Under the pieces are notes generated by a model, which saw nothing but the letters and a program-made list of their open reading frames with translations, did not search any database and had not been told where the DNA came from. Made by a program: the position numbers and the translations under genes. Below, one piece after another: positions 34,814-41,804 of a DNA stretch of 60,707 nt (its first letter is position 1; every line of letters starts with the position of its first letter). The DNA comes from Bacteroidales bacterium (lineage in GTDB: Bacteria > Bacteroidota > Bacteroidia > Bacteroidales > Muribaculaceae): contig JAJBVL010000057.1 in NCBI GenBank assembly GCA_020859845.1, positions 1-60,707 of the forward strand, written 5' to 3'.

Positions 34814-34867
34814 GTAAACATTCAAATTACTTTAACCAATTCTATTTTTGAAAATATCTTAAGCCAC

Positions 34868-35030
34868 TTCCCTCTCTGCGGTAGCTTTCGCAGTGCAGCG
34901 GCCCTCCGCTGCTCATTAAGTGTCGGCCCTCCGACGCGATCTAATGACATCGGCTTGTGAGAGCCAGAGGGCTGGCTCAAAAAGAGCAGCGGAGGGCCGC
35001 TGCACTGCGAAAGCTACCGCAGAGAGGGAA
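34868..35030. repeat. 163-bp element with 47-bp perfect inverted repeats
   Basis: Positions 34868-34914 are the exact reverse complement of 34984-35030. The 69-bp centre holds two more hairpins (TCGGCCCTCCGA and GAGCCAGAGGGCTGGCTC). Words such as GGCCCTCCG recur in arms and centre. It has no coding capacity. It resembles a MITE- or REP-type non-autonomous element more than a terminator, although it could end transcription of the TPR-like gene (stop at 35104). Confidence 0.85.
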
Positions 35031-35103
35031 AGAAATGATAGTTAAAGTTAAATATGACGATAAACTTACTTTAATTATTATCTATCTTTTCACTAGGAAT
35101 TTA

Positions 35104-36387
35104 TTATTCTTCTACCTCGATGTCGTATTGGCGGGCCACGTCCTCATAGTGGGAGATGAGGGCCTTGTCGGCGCCGTCGTTCTTGAGCCACCAGAGGTAG
35201 ACTTCGATGGCGTTGCGGAGGCCTTCGTTGGCCGCGAGACATTGATGGCGCAAGGCCTGGCTGTGATATTCTTGGGCCTTGGGTTGGTCGCCTTGCTCGG
35301 AGGCGCCATCGCTGGCGAGGTCGTAGACGAGGGCCAGGTAGTGTTGAGCCCACAGCGAGCCTTCCTCCACGCCTTTATTGAGATAGTCCATGTAGTCGCT
35401 ATCTATGAAGTCGGGGCCGTCGTAGAAGGAGTAGATTACGAGGCTCAAGCAGTTGTAGGCGCCTTGTGGGTCTGTCGTCTCATTAGCCTCAAAGAAGTCG
35501 ACCATGCGCTTCTTGAAAGCATCGTAGGCGCCTTCTTTTTCGGGATTGGTATAGTCCTCAAGATATTGGTTGTAGAGCTCTTGTCCTCGGAGGAGCATGC
35601 CTTCCCATGTGGGAGGGTCCACCATTTGGTCGATAAGTTCGCTGGCCATTTTCTCTTCATGGCGCACGCCGTATCGAGCCACGGGGTCGAAGATGCCCAT
35701 ATCGGCGCCATGCTCGCGAGCTGCTTGGGCGTATTGACATGCCAATGGTATGTTGCCCATATATGTGGCTGCTTTTACCAGGGCCGTGAGAATAGGGAAG
35801 AGTAAGTCTTGCGTTGGGCTTTCGAGGCTCAGCTCCATGTCGGCAGCCAGCTTGAAATATTGCATGGCGTTGTTGATATTGACGTTGCCATACTTGGGCT
35901 TGAAGTGCATCTGGCCAATATTATATGCCGCCAAAGCGCGATATTCCAGCGGGGCACTATCGTTGGCAGCCACAGAGTGATAGAGGTTGGCTGCGTAATA
36001 CAAGGCGCGTTTCTCGTTGCGCTCGTGGAGAAAGTTCCAATGGTCTTCGTCGGCAAACCAGTCGGCAGCCTGCAGCGCTGCCTTTATATCCCCTTTGTCG
36101 GCTTTTGCTTTTAGCTCAAGAGCGTGGGCATACTCCTCCTCAAGGCGCTTTAGAGCCTCAGCGCGCTGGCGCGCCACGGCCTGCTGGCACTTCTCGTATT
36201 GTTCACGGGCGGCGAAGATGAGGTCGGAAAAGTCTTCGTCGTCGCTGCGCAGGCGTTGCAGCTCGTTGTAGTCGTCGTAGGCTCGCTGAGCTACCTCAAG
36301 GGCAGCTTTATATTCGCCGGCTTGATACAGTTCTCCTGAACGGCTCATGGCCTCTATGGCTCTCTTCTTGAGCTGGGGCTCTTCCAT
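35104..36387 (-). CDS. TPR/Sel1-like repeat protein
   Basis: A 427-aa cytoplasmic protein without a signal peptide. The first 100 residues are helical and charged (ALEVAQRAYDDYNELQRL, then EKCQQAVARQRAEALKRLEE). The rest carries degenerate Sel1/TPR-type helical hairpins such as YRALAAYNIGQMHFKPKYG and AMQYFKLAADMEL. Such proteins act as binding scaffolds; the partner is unknown. Promoter at 36435-36442. Confidence 0.65.
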   Translation of the reverse strand: MEEPQLKKRAIEAMSRSGELYQAGEYKAALEVAQRAYDDYNELQRLRSDDEDFSDLIFAAREQYEKCQQAVARQRAEALKRLEEEYAHALELKAKADKGDIKAALQAADWFADEDHWNFLHERNEKRALYYAANLYHSVAANDSAPLEYRALAAYNIGQMHFKPKYGNVNINNAMQYFKLAADMELSLESPTQDLLFPILTALVKAATYMGNIPLACQYAQAAREHGADMGIFDPVARYGVRHEEKMASELIDQMVDPPTWEGMLLRGQELYNQYLEDYTNPEKEGAYDAFKKRMVDFFEANETTDPQGAYNCLSLVIYSFYDGPDFIDSDYMDYLNKGVEEGSLWAQHYLALVYDLASDGASEQGDQPKAQEYHSQALRHQCLAANEGLRNAIEVYLWWLKNDGADKALISHYEDVARQYDIEVEE

Positions 36388-36434
36388 ATATTTGTGATTT
36401 GAGGTAAAAGATGACAGTTTAAGCGTTTGAATCG

Positions 36435-36442
36435 CAAATATA
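36435..36442 (-). promoter_or_regulatory. -7 box of the TPR-like gene
   Basis: TATATTTG on the minus strand, 48 nt before the ATG. Confidence 0.5.
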
Positions 36443-36458
36443 GCACTTATGTTTCAAA

Positions 36459-36514
36459 TAAGCAAAAGCAAGTTGCCAAGCGACGGCTCATTATACGCGT
36501 TGCTTGGCAACTTG
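36459..36514 (-). terminator. terminator of the Gly/Pro-rich gene
   Basis: CAAGTTGCCAAGC (36469-36481) and GCTTGGCAACTTG (36502-36514) form a perfect 13-bp stem followed on the minus strand by CTTTTGCTTATTT. Confidence 0.75.
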
Positions 36515-36544
36515 AATTGTGGTCAGTTTACATTTTTTGGTCTG

Positions 36545-37075
36545 TTAGGTGTAGGCGATGACTTTGTATTCCTGCATGCCGTTGATCCACACGGGGCGAT
36601 AGATGGTGTGGTTTTTGAGATAGGCCAACGAGCCGTTCCAAGTGATAGGAATGGCATTGACCAGCGTAGGCACTACCAATCCCAGCGGTGGCTCGGTTGA
36701 CGACACATAGTTACCTGCGGAGGTGAGGTGGTAGAAAAGGCCGTTGGCCACCCAATAGGTCAAGCCGCCGAGCAGACACTGCACAGCGTTGGGTGGGGGA
36801 GCGGGTGCAGGCGTGAAAGCATGGCGCGGCGCAGGAATAAGGCCCCCGAGAATACCACCACCGCCTCCTCCGGGATAAGGCGCTGGAGCCGCAATCGGGC
36901 CTCCACCGGGTCCACCGGGACCACCTGGATTTCCGCCAGGACCTCCAGGACCGCCTGGGCCTCCACCGGGACCACCGGGACCGCCGGGACCGCCTCCTGG
37001 GAAGGCCGGACCCTGAGCGAATATCATTGAGCCGGCTGCAAGAGCGCATGCCAATGTGAGAAATATCTTCTTCAT
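36545..37075 (-). CDS. secreted Gly/Pro-rich protein with a DUF6515-like end
   Basis: A 176-aa exported protein. The signal peptide MKKIFLTLACALAAGSMIFA is followed by about 35 residues of GGPGGPGG-type repeats, then a Pro/Ala linker and a C-terminal part with repeated short strands (YWVANGLFYHLTSAGNYV, NGSLAYLKNHTIYRPVWING). That pattern of short tyrosine-rich strands resembles DUF6515-type surface proteins, from memory. The repeat could form a flexible or collagen-like stalk. Function unknown. Confidence 0.65.
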   Translation of the reverse strand: MKKIFLTLACALAAGSMIFAQGPAFPGGGPGGPGGPGGGPGGPGGPGGNPGGPGGPGGGPIAAPAPYPGGGGGGILGGLIPAPRHAFTPAPAPPPNAVQCLLGGLTYWVANGLFYHLTSAGNYVSSTEPPLGLVVPTLVNAIPITWNGSLAYLKNHTIYRPVWINGMQEYKVIAYT

Positions 37076-37141
37076 AGTCGTTTGGTATAAAGGTTTTTAT
37101 AGTATAACAACTCAAAAACAAGTTTGCTCTCTGACCATTAA

Positions 37142-37177
37142 CAAAAAGCGCCAAGGATAAAGGTCTATCCTCGACGC
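37142..37177 (-). terminator. terminator of the ABM-domain gene
   Basis: A stem around AGGATA/TATCCT with flanking GCG/CGC pairs (37148-37177), followed on the minus strand by CTTTTTGT. Confidence 0.65.
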
Positions 37178-37210
37178 AATTTTTATCTTGCTGTCAGCGG
37201 AGGCCAAGTG

Positions 37211-37495
37211 TCAGCGCTGTGGAAAATCAAATTGCTCAATCTTCTTCTGGGTGTTGGCGCAGACATCCTTGCAATGAGCCTTGAAGGCGTCGCTCTCCTT
37301 GAAAGCATGGCGAGCCTCCTCGTCCTTCCACGTCTCGCATGTCATCACTACGTCGGGACGCGTCAGCGATGCAAACACGTCGAATGCCACACAGCCCTCA
37401 GCTTGGCGACCAGCCTCAGCGATGGCGCAAAGATTCTTACTTACGTCGGCCAAGGCCTCTTGAGCTACTTGAAAAAAGCCATTAATACGGATCAT
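37211..37495 (-). CDS. ABM-domain (antibiotic biosynthesis monooxygenase-like) protein
   Basis: A 94-aa protein with the ferredoxin-like ABM fold: a start strand MIRINGFFQV, then EGCVAFDVFASLTRPDVVM and ETWKDEEARHAFKESDAFKAH. Family members include quinol monooxygenases and heme-degrading enzymes, but many have no proven reaction. The start at 37495 is preferred over an in-frame ATG 17 codons upstream whose extra residues do not fit the fold. Single gene. Confidence 0.8.
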   Translation of the reverse strand: MIRINGFFQVAQEALADVSKNLCAIAEAGRQAEGCVAFDVFASLTRPDVVMTCETWKDEEARHAFKESDAFKAHCKDVCANTQKKIEQFDFPQR

Positions 37496-37644
37496 AATCT
37501 TATGGGGTTTAAAAAATAGGGTTATACTTGCTATTTGTGGCTCCATACTTTGAGCCTATATGAAGAAACAATGACGGGAGGAGGAATGTTTTGGCTCGAG
37601 AGCAAAAAATATTAAGAATCGTTGGAAAAGCGGAGATTTTGAGC

Positions 37645-37652
37645 TACCTTTG
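37645..37652 (+). promoter_or_regulatory. promoter -7 box of the patatin gene
   Basis: TACCTTTG with TTGG at 37622-37625, a 19-bp spacer, and the ATG 33 nt downstream. Confidence 0.6.
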
Positions 37653-37685
37653 AATGAGATTTAATTCAAATCCTTCTCACTGATA

Positions 37686-38552
37686 ATGAAGAGCCAGAGC
37701 ACACAAAAGGATGTCCTTCGCGGGCTGGTGTTGGAGGGTGGCGCCATGAGAGGTATGTTTACCGTGGGCGTCATCGACACCCTGATGCGCCATGGGGTGA
37801 CCTTCGACGGGTTGATAGGGGTGTCGGCGGGAGCGGCTTTTGGGTGCAACTATAAGTCGCGCCAGCCAGAACGTGGCCTGCGCTACAATAAGCTTTTGGC
37901 AAAGGATTGGAGGATGTGTTCCGTGAGGTCGTGGCTTACGACGGGCGACCTGTTTGGGGCAGAATTTGCCTATCATATCGTGCCGCGCACGATCGACCCC
38001 TTTGACTGCGCAGCCTTTGAGGCCAATCCTATGGCATTCTATGTGGTGTGTACTGATGTTGATACTGGTGAGGCCGTCTACAAGCGCCTTGACTACGCCG
38101 ACGATGAAGCCTTTGACTGGATACGCGCCTCGGCATCGATGCCAGTATGCTCGCGCATTGTCAATCTCGATGGGCGCCGATTGCTGGATGGAGGGATATC
38201 AGATAGCATACCGCTGGAGTATTTTGAGAGCATAGGCTATAGACGCAATGTAGTGGTCTTAACGCAGCCTTCAGGCTATCATAAGGAGCTTACACGCGCC
38301 TTCCCTGTGATGAGGATGTGGCTGCGCAAGCATTCTCGGCTGGTGGAGGCGCTGCGACGCCGCCATGAGGTGTACAATCGTCAGCTGGAGTATGTGGCAG
38401 CGGCTGAGCGCGAGGATAGAGCCATCGTAATACGTCCCCCATACGCTCTTCCTATTGGCCACACATGTCACGACCCTGCGGAGATGCAGCGCGTCTACGA
38501 CATTGGCGTGGCCACCGCTCAAACGGCCATCCCTGCTATCGAAAAGCTTTAA
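37686..38552 (+). CDS. patatin-like phospholipase
   Basis: A 288-aa serine hydrolase of the patatin/RssA group with no signal peptide. The oxyanion loop EGGAMRGMF (17-25), the nucleophile elbow GVSAG with S47, and the catalytic Asp in LLDGGISDS (D168) complete the Ser-Asp dyad. Substrates in this group are phospholipids or acyl esters. Its stop overlaps the stop of the opposing 252-aa gene by 3 bp. Confidence 0.92.
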   Translation: MKSQSTQKDVLRGLVLEGGAMRGMFTVGVIDTLMRHGVTFDGLIGVSAGAAFGCNYKSRQPERGLRYNKLLAKDWRMCSVRSWLTTGDLFGAEFAYHIVPRTIDPFDCAAFEANPMAFYVVCTDVDTGEAVYKRLDYADDEAFDWIRASASMPVCSRIVNLDGRRLLDGGISDSIPLEYFESIGYRRNVVVLTQPSGYHKELTRAFPVMRMWLRKHSRLVEALRRRHEVYNRQLEYVAAAEREDRAIVIRPPYALPIGHTCHDPAEMQRVYDIGVATAQTAIPAIEKL

Positions 38553-39307
38553 TAGACCACTATGCGAGCAATATTGGCGATGGAGCCATATTGCTCTTCA
38601 TTTACAGAGTCGGTCTCGCACACTCTGAATCCGCGTCGATCCTTGGAGTATTCGTCAAAGAAGGCCAGACTTTTCCCGATAATGTTGCCTCGGTGGTCGT
38701 ATAGGACAAAGTCGATAGTCTGTTCGGTAGGGTAAGGCCCCGTGATCTCCAGCGCCAACTGGAGATTGGCAGCATTACCATAAATCTTATATATGGGATG
38801 GATTTTAACGTCGATCTTCATCTCCTTTTTCCAGTCGGTCTTCGTCTCTATGATTGACTGGAGATATTCAATGGCTTTGTCATGGTGGCGTTTTGACAAT
38901 CGCTGGTCATCAATCAAGTCCATATAGCTTAGCGACAGTTCAGGATCAAGGCCATTTGTAGGCTGGGGCGCTGGTAGGCTTGCAGGATCTTCCTCGGGCA
39001 AAGTGACAGAGGAGAGCTTTCCCACGCCGTAGGCTACGCTCTTAAGCGAATACTCCACGAGGGGTTGAGGCAGAGCATAGTCTCTCACCACATCATATAC
39101 CAGCTGGTCGCAGGCCGTGTCCCACGCCTGCGCTTTTGCCACCTTGGCCACATATCCGTCTTGATGGAGGGTGCGAAACGTGTTTTTGAGCGCCTGATGC
39201 TGCTCGAAAGCTTGAAAATCAATCAGAGCGTTGATCATCTTAGGCTCAAGCAAGAAGCTCTCTCCTTGGTATTTTAAGATTTTGCTAATAGCTATATGTA
39301 GTTGCAT
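38549..39307 (-). CDS. hypothetical protein, 252 aa
   Basis: A soluble protein with no signal peptide. The first 100 residues are helical (NALIDFQAFEQHQALKNTF, then HQDGYVAKVAKAQAW and LVEYSLKSVAYGVG) and recall an N-terminal module I have seen in uncharacterised Bacteroidales proteins. The C-terminal half, from about 165, looks like a beta-sandwich (KIHPIYKIYGNAANLQLALE, then FVLYDHRGNIIGKS). No catalytic motif is visible and no function is proposed. Convergent and overlapping with the patatin gene. Confidence 0.7.
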   Translation of the reverse strand: MQLHIAISKILKYQGESFLLEPKMINALIDFQAFEQHQALKNTFRTLHQDGYVAKVAKAQAWDTACDQLVYDVVRDYALPQPLVEYSLKSVAYGVGKLSSVTLPEEDPASLPAPQPTNGLDPELSLSYMDLIDDQRLSKRHHDKAIEYLQSIIETKTDWKKEMKIDVKIHPIYKIYGNAANLQLALEITGPYPTEQTIDFVLYDHRGNIIGKSLAFFDEYSKDRRGFRVCETDSVNEEQYGSIANIARIVVY

Positions 39308-39379
39308 AGGGTATGTTGTTGGTTTTTTATGCGGCTAATCATCCACAAATGTAGTAGAAATATTCCATACTCTACTCAT

Positions 39380-39620
39380 TTGCTCAGGGAATCCCGTAGG
39401 GATTCTTCCAAATAGCTATAATATATTACCCCCTAACTAAGAAACGGCGCCTAGGCGCCGTTTCTTAGTTAGGGGGTGGAATTGTATAATTTGGTATCTA
39501 TTTGGAAGAACCCCTACGGGGTTGCAATAGATTGTATCAATTTGACACAGCCCTAAGGGGTAAATTATTTATAGCTATTTGAAAGAATCCAGAAGGGATT
39601 CGCTGAGTTAATGCATTTTG
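39380..39620. repeat. nest of palindromic repeat units
   Basis: Three copies of a unit lie here: forward at 39380-39420 (CTCAGGGAATCCC... then TTCTTCCAAATAG), inverted at 39498-39525, and inverted again at 39571-39620. A 13-bp block (39403-39415) is the exact reverse complement of 39498-39510. The unit is shared with the palindrome at 19051-19134, including a TTTGACACA piece at 39541-39549. Between the first two copies is the perfect palindrome 39428-39477. The 343-bp gap has no gene. Confidence 0.8.
39428..39477. repeat. perfect 50-bp palindrome
   Basis: Each half (25 bp) is the exact reverse complement of the other, with the centre at GGCGCCTAGGCGCC. There is no spacer. It lies downstream of the second GH20 gene and ahead of the 252-aa gene. 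As RNA it would form a very stable hairpin, but no T-run follows on the minus strand. Confidence 0.95.
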
Positions 39621-39650
39621 CCCCAGTCTCTTATATGTATGGGAGCGGGG

Positions 39651-41267
39651 TTATTCGGCTGGGGTCTGTTGCCAGATGTGCTTGGCGTAGCCCCAATGCT
39701 GGGGGTCGTAGTAGGCGGGAGCCAGACGCATGATGCGATTGCGGAAGTCGGGGTACTGGCGACGCTCCTGCGGGGTCCATCCAGCCTCGGCAACAGCTGC
39801 CAAGCGAGGCATCATTAGATATTCAAGCACTTCGGGAGTTTCTACATACTCGCTCCAGAAGTTGGCCTGAACACCTTCGTAGAGGCTGGCCTTGTCGGCG
39901 GGAATGTTGTTCATGGGCACGTAGGCATATACACGCTCCACGCTTTCTGTGCCACGACCCTGCGACATAGGCTCTGTTGGGAGCTCGCTTTGCTTACGGT
40001 TGATGTAGTAGGGAATCTGGGGGGAGAGGATTACTGGCAGACCACGATTGACAGCGTCGAGCGCGGCTTCGTCAGCTCCAACCCATGCCATGATAGTGAT
40101 GGGAGTGCCTTCGAGCATCTGGGTGTTGCCGTGGAGCACCTCGTTCCAGAATATCAGATTCTTCTGCTTGTCGGCGGGGAGAGCGGCGATATGCTTTGCC
40201 AATTCGCGATAGAAGTTGAGCTGCAGGTCGCGATAGTTGTCGCTGCCAATCTCAGCCAGCAGAGCCTGGCATTGGGCGTTTTGTTCCCACTTGTCGGTGG
40301 GGCATTCGTCGCCGCCAAGATGCAGGTAGGGGAAGGGGAAAAGCTCTACGAGCTCATCAATGATGTCGGTGGCCATCTTGACGGCTGCGGGGTTGGCCAC
40401 GTTCATTACGTCGGGGCTTACGCCTTGCTCCAGCCACACTTCATGAGGATTCTCAGGGTCGCAGGCAAGTATCTCTGGATAGGCGGCAACGGCAGCCTGG
40501 GTGTGGCCGGGGATATCAATCTCGGGTACAATCTCGATGTAGCGGTCCTTGGCGTAGGCCACAATCTCGCGAATGTCATCCTGAGTGTAGTAGCCGCTAT
40601 AGGGGATGGAATCGCGAGGCCAGTCGGAGCGGCTCCATGCCAGCTTGGTGCTGGGACGAGTGGCTCCCACCTCGGTGAGAAGGGGATATTGCTTGATCTC
40701 GATGCGCCAGCCCTGGTCCTCGGTCAAGTGCCAGTGGAAGCGATTGAGTTTATGGCCAGCCATCATGTCGAGCACCTTCTTCACTTCGTCCTTGCCAAAG
40801 ATGTGGCGACCCTCATCGAGCATGAAACCGCGCCATCCAAAGCGAGGCTCATCGACGATAGCCACTGCCGGGAGGGTGAGCCCTTGGGTAGCTGCCATCT
40901 GGCTCAGCGTGGTGAGGGCATAAAAGAGACCAGCCTCAGTGGAGGAAGCAATTGAGATGGCCTCTGGGGTGATGTTGAGGGCGTAGCCTTCGGGAGCAAT
41001 CGTCGGGTCAACGTTGACCACTACATTGGGATTGGTGCTCGCGTATGTCACCTTCACCTGTGGATAGGGAGCAACAAAACGCGCTATTACTTGCTGAAGC
41101 GAATCAGCGCCTTGAGGCACACTCACCACCAGTGGCTGCTGGAGCGAGAAGGAACCCTGCTGCATCTCAATCTGGGCAGGCAGAGGCACGATGGTAAGCT
41201 CTTGGGCCGTCATCCCTAACGGGAGCAAGGCTATGGCTAAAGAAGCCATCTTGGAGATAATCTTCAT
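39651..41267 (-). CDS. GH20 beta-N-acetylhexosaminidase, short form
   Basis: A 538-aa exported hexosaminidase. A signal peptide (cleavage near MTAQE, residue 21) is followed by the GH20b N-terminal domain (about 25-140) and the catalytic barrel with HWHLTEDQGWRIEIK at 178-192 and LHLGGDECP with D320-E321. Unlike the GH20 at 5238-7562, it lacks a lipobox and has no C-terminal binding domains. It is probably periplasmic, trimming GlcNAc from imported oligosaccharides. Confidence 0.95.
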   Translation of the reverse strand: MKIISKMASLAIALLPLGMTAQELTIVPLPAQIEMQQGSFSLQQPLVVSVPQGADSLQQVIARFVAPYPQVKVTYASTNPNVVVNVDPTIAPEGYALNITPEAISIASSTEAGLFYALTTLSQMAATQGLTLPAVAIVDEPRFGWRGFMLDEGRHIFGKDEVKKVLDMMAGHKLNRFHWHLTEDQGWRIEIKQYPLLTEVGATRPSTKLAWSRSDWPRDSIPYSGYYTQDDIREIVAYAKDRYIEIVPEIDIPGHTQAAVAAYPEILACDPENPHEVWLEQGVSPDVMNVANPAAVKMATDIIDELVELFPFPYLHLGGDECPTDKWEQNAQCQALLAEIGSDNYRDLQLNFYRELAKHIAALPADKQKNLIFWNEVLHGNTQMLEGTPITIMAWVGADEAALDAVNRGLPVILSPQIPYYINRKQSELPTEPMSQGRGTESVERVYAYVPMNNIPADKASLYEGVQANFWSEYVETPEVLEYLMMPRLAAVAEAGWTPQERRQYPDFRNRIMRLAPAYYDPQHWGYAKHIWQQTPAE

Positions 41268-41305
41268 GGAACGAGGGATTATGGGGTTAAATTTCTAAAG
41301 TGGGT

Positions 41306-41313
41306 CAAAAGTA
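41306..41313 (-). promoter_or_regulatory. -7 box of the second GH20 gene
   Basis: TACTTTTG on the minus strand, 39 nt before the ATG. Confidence 0.5.
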
Positions 41314-41489
41314 CTAACTTTTTTTAATAAAACCTTACAAATGTGGCCATATTTTCACAACCTTTGAGAAAAAGTTAGTGTTGTATAAGTATACGTTTCC
41401 CTACATCGATAAAGCTATGACACGATACTTGCAGTCAATCAACGCTGTAAAAATCTTGCTTATACGACAACGACATTCTGTTAAGACGT

Positions 41490-41736
41490 ACAGAGAGCGC
41501 TGGCACTCCTTGCTTGAAGGGCTAAAGAGGGGATGTGCTAGCCTCCATCATATACTTATGGTCTCTAGGGTGTGGCCAACGTGTCTCGGAGTCCTTCCCC
41601 CGCTGGCAGTTGGGAGCGGAGTTCAACCTGGGAGAGCGCCCAGACTCAGATGGTAAGCATCCAGTGCTGGTCACACCTTACTATTGGTCTGTGGGCTGTC
41701 AACGCAGTGGGCGTGGACAGCCCATAGTATTTTTTC
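41490..41736 (+). ncRNA. candidate structured non-coding RNA (possibly 6S-like)
   Basis: No credible gene lies between the GH20 start (41267) and the helicase start (41805), yet the stretch is GC-rich and folds. Nested pairings are 41496-41503 with 41661-41668 (8 bp, one wobble), 41511-41515 with 41655-41659, 41544-41548 with 41648-41652, a side hairpin GGCTA/TAGCC (41520-41542), and inner hairpins CCGCT/AGCGG and CTGGG/CCCAG. A strong terminator follows (41692-41736). Its size of about 175 nt plus terminator suggests a stand-alone RNA such as 6S; identity and strand are unproven, and no clear promoter was found. Confidence 0.45.
41692..41736 (+). terminator. terminator of the candidate RNA
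   Basis: TGGGCTGTC (41692-41700) and GACAGCCCA (41716-41724) form a 9-bp stem followed by TAGTATTTTTTC. It precedes the helicase promoter, so it ends something transcribed from the left. Confidence 0.8.
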
Positions 41737-41767
41737 TTCTGTGGAGAGGATATAAGCCAAAAATGCT

Positions 41768-41775
41768 TACCTTTG
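41768..41775 (+). promoter_or_regulatory. -7 box of the helicase gene
   Basis: TACCTTTG, about 30 nt before the ATG at 41805. Confidence 0.55.
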
Positions 41776-41804
41776 TAGCATCTCTGCAATAGCAACTCCC
41801 ATCC

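Noticed and set aside
36880-37010. Tandem CCACCGGGACC-type DNA repeats
   Set aside because: They are the coding sequence of a Gly/Gly/Pro repeat in the secreted protein, not a separate repeat element.
37496-37685. Gap between the ABM gene and the patatin gene searched for a small gene
   Set aside because: Only very short frames are present; the space is accounted for by the patatin promoter.
39990-40955. 321-codon plus-strand frame opposite the second GH20 gene
   Set aside because: Antisense shadow; no start context or motif.
41378-41656. Plus-strand frame in the gap before the helicase gene
   Set aside because: No family-like composition; the stretch is better explained by RNA folding and a terminator.
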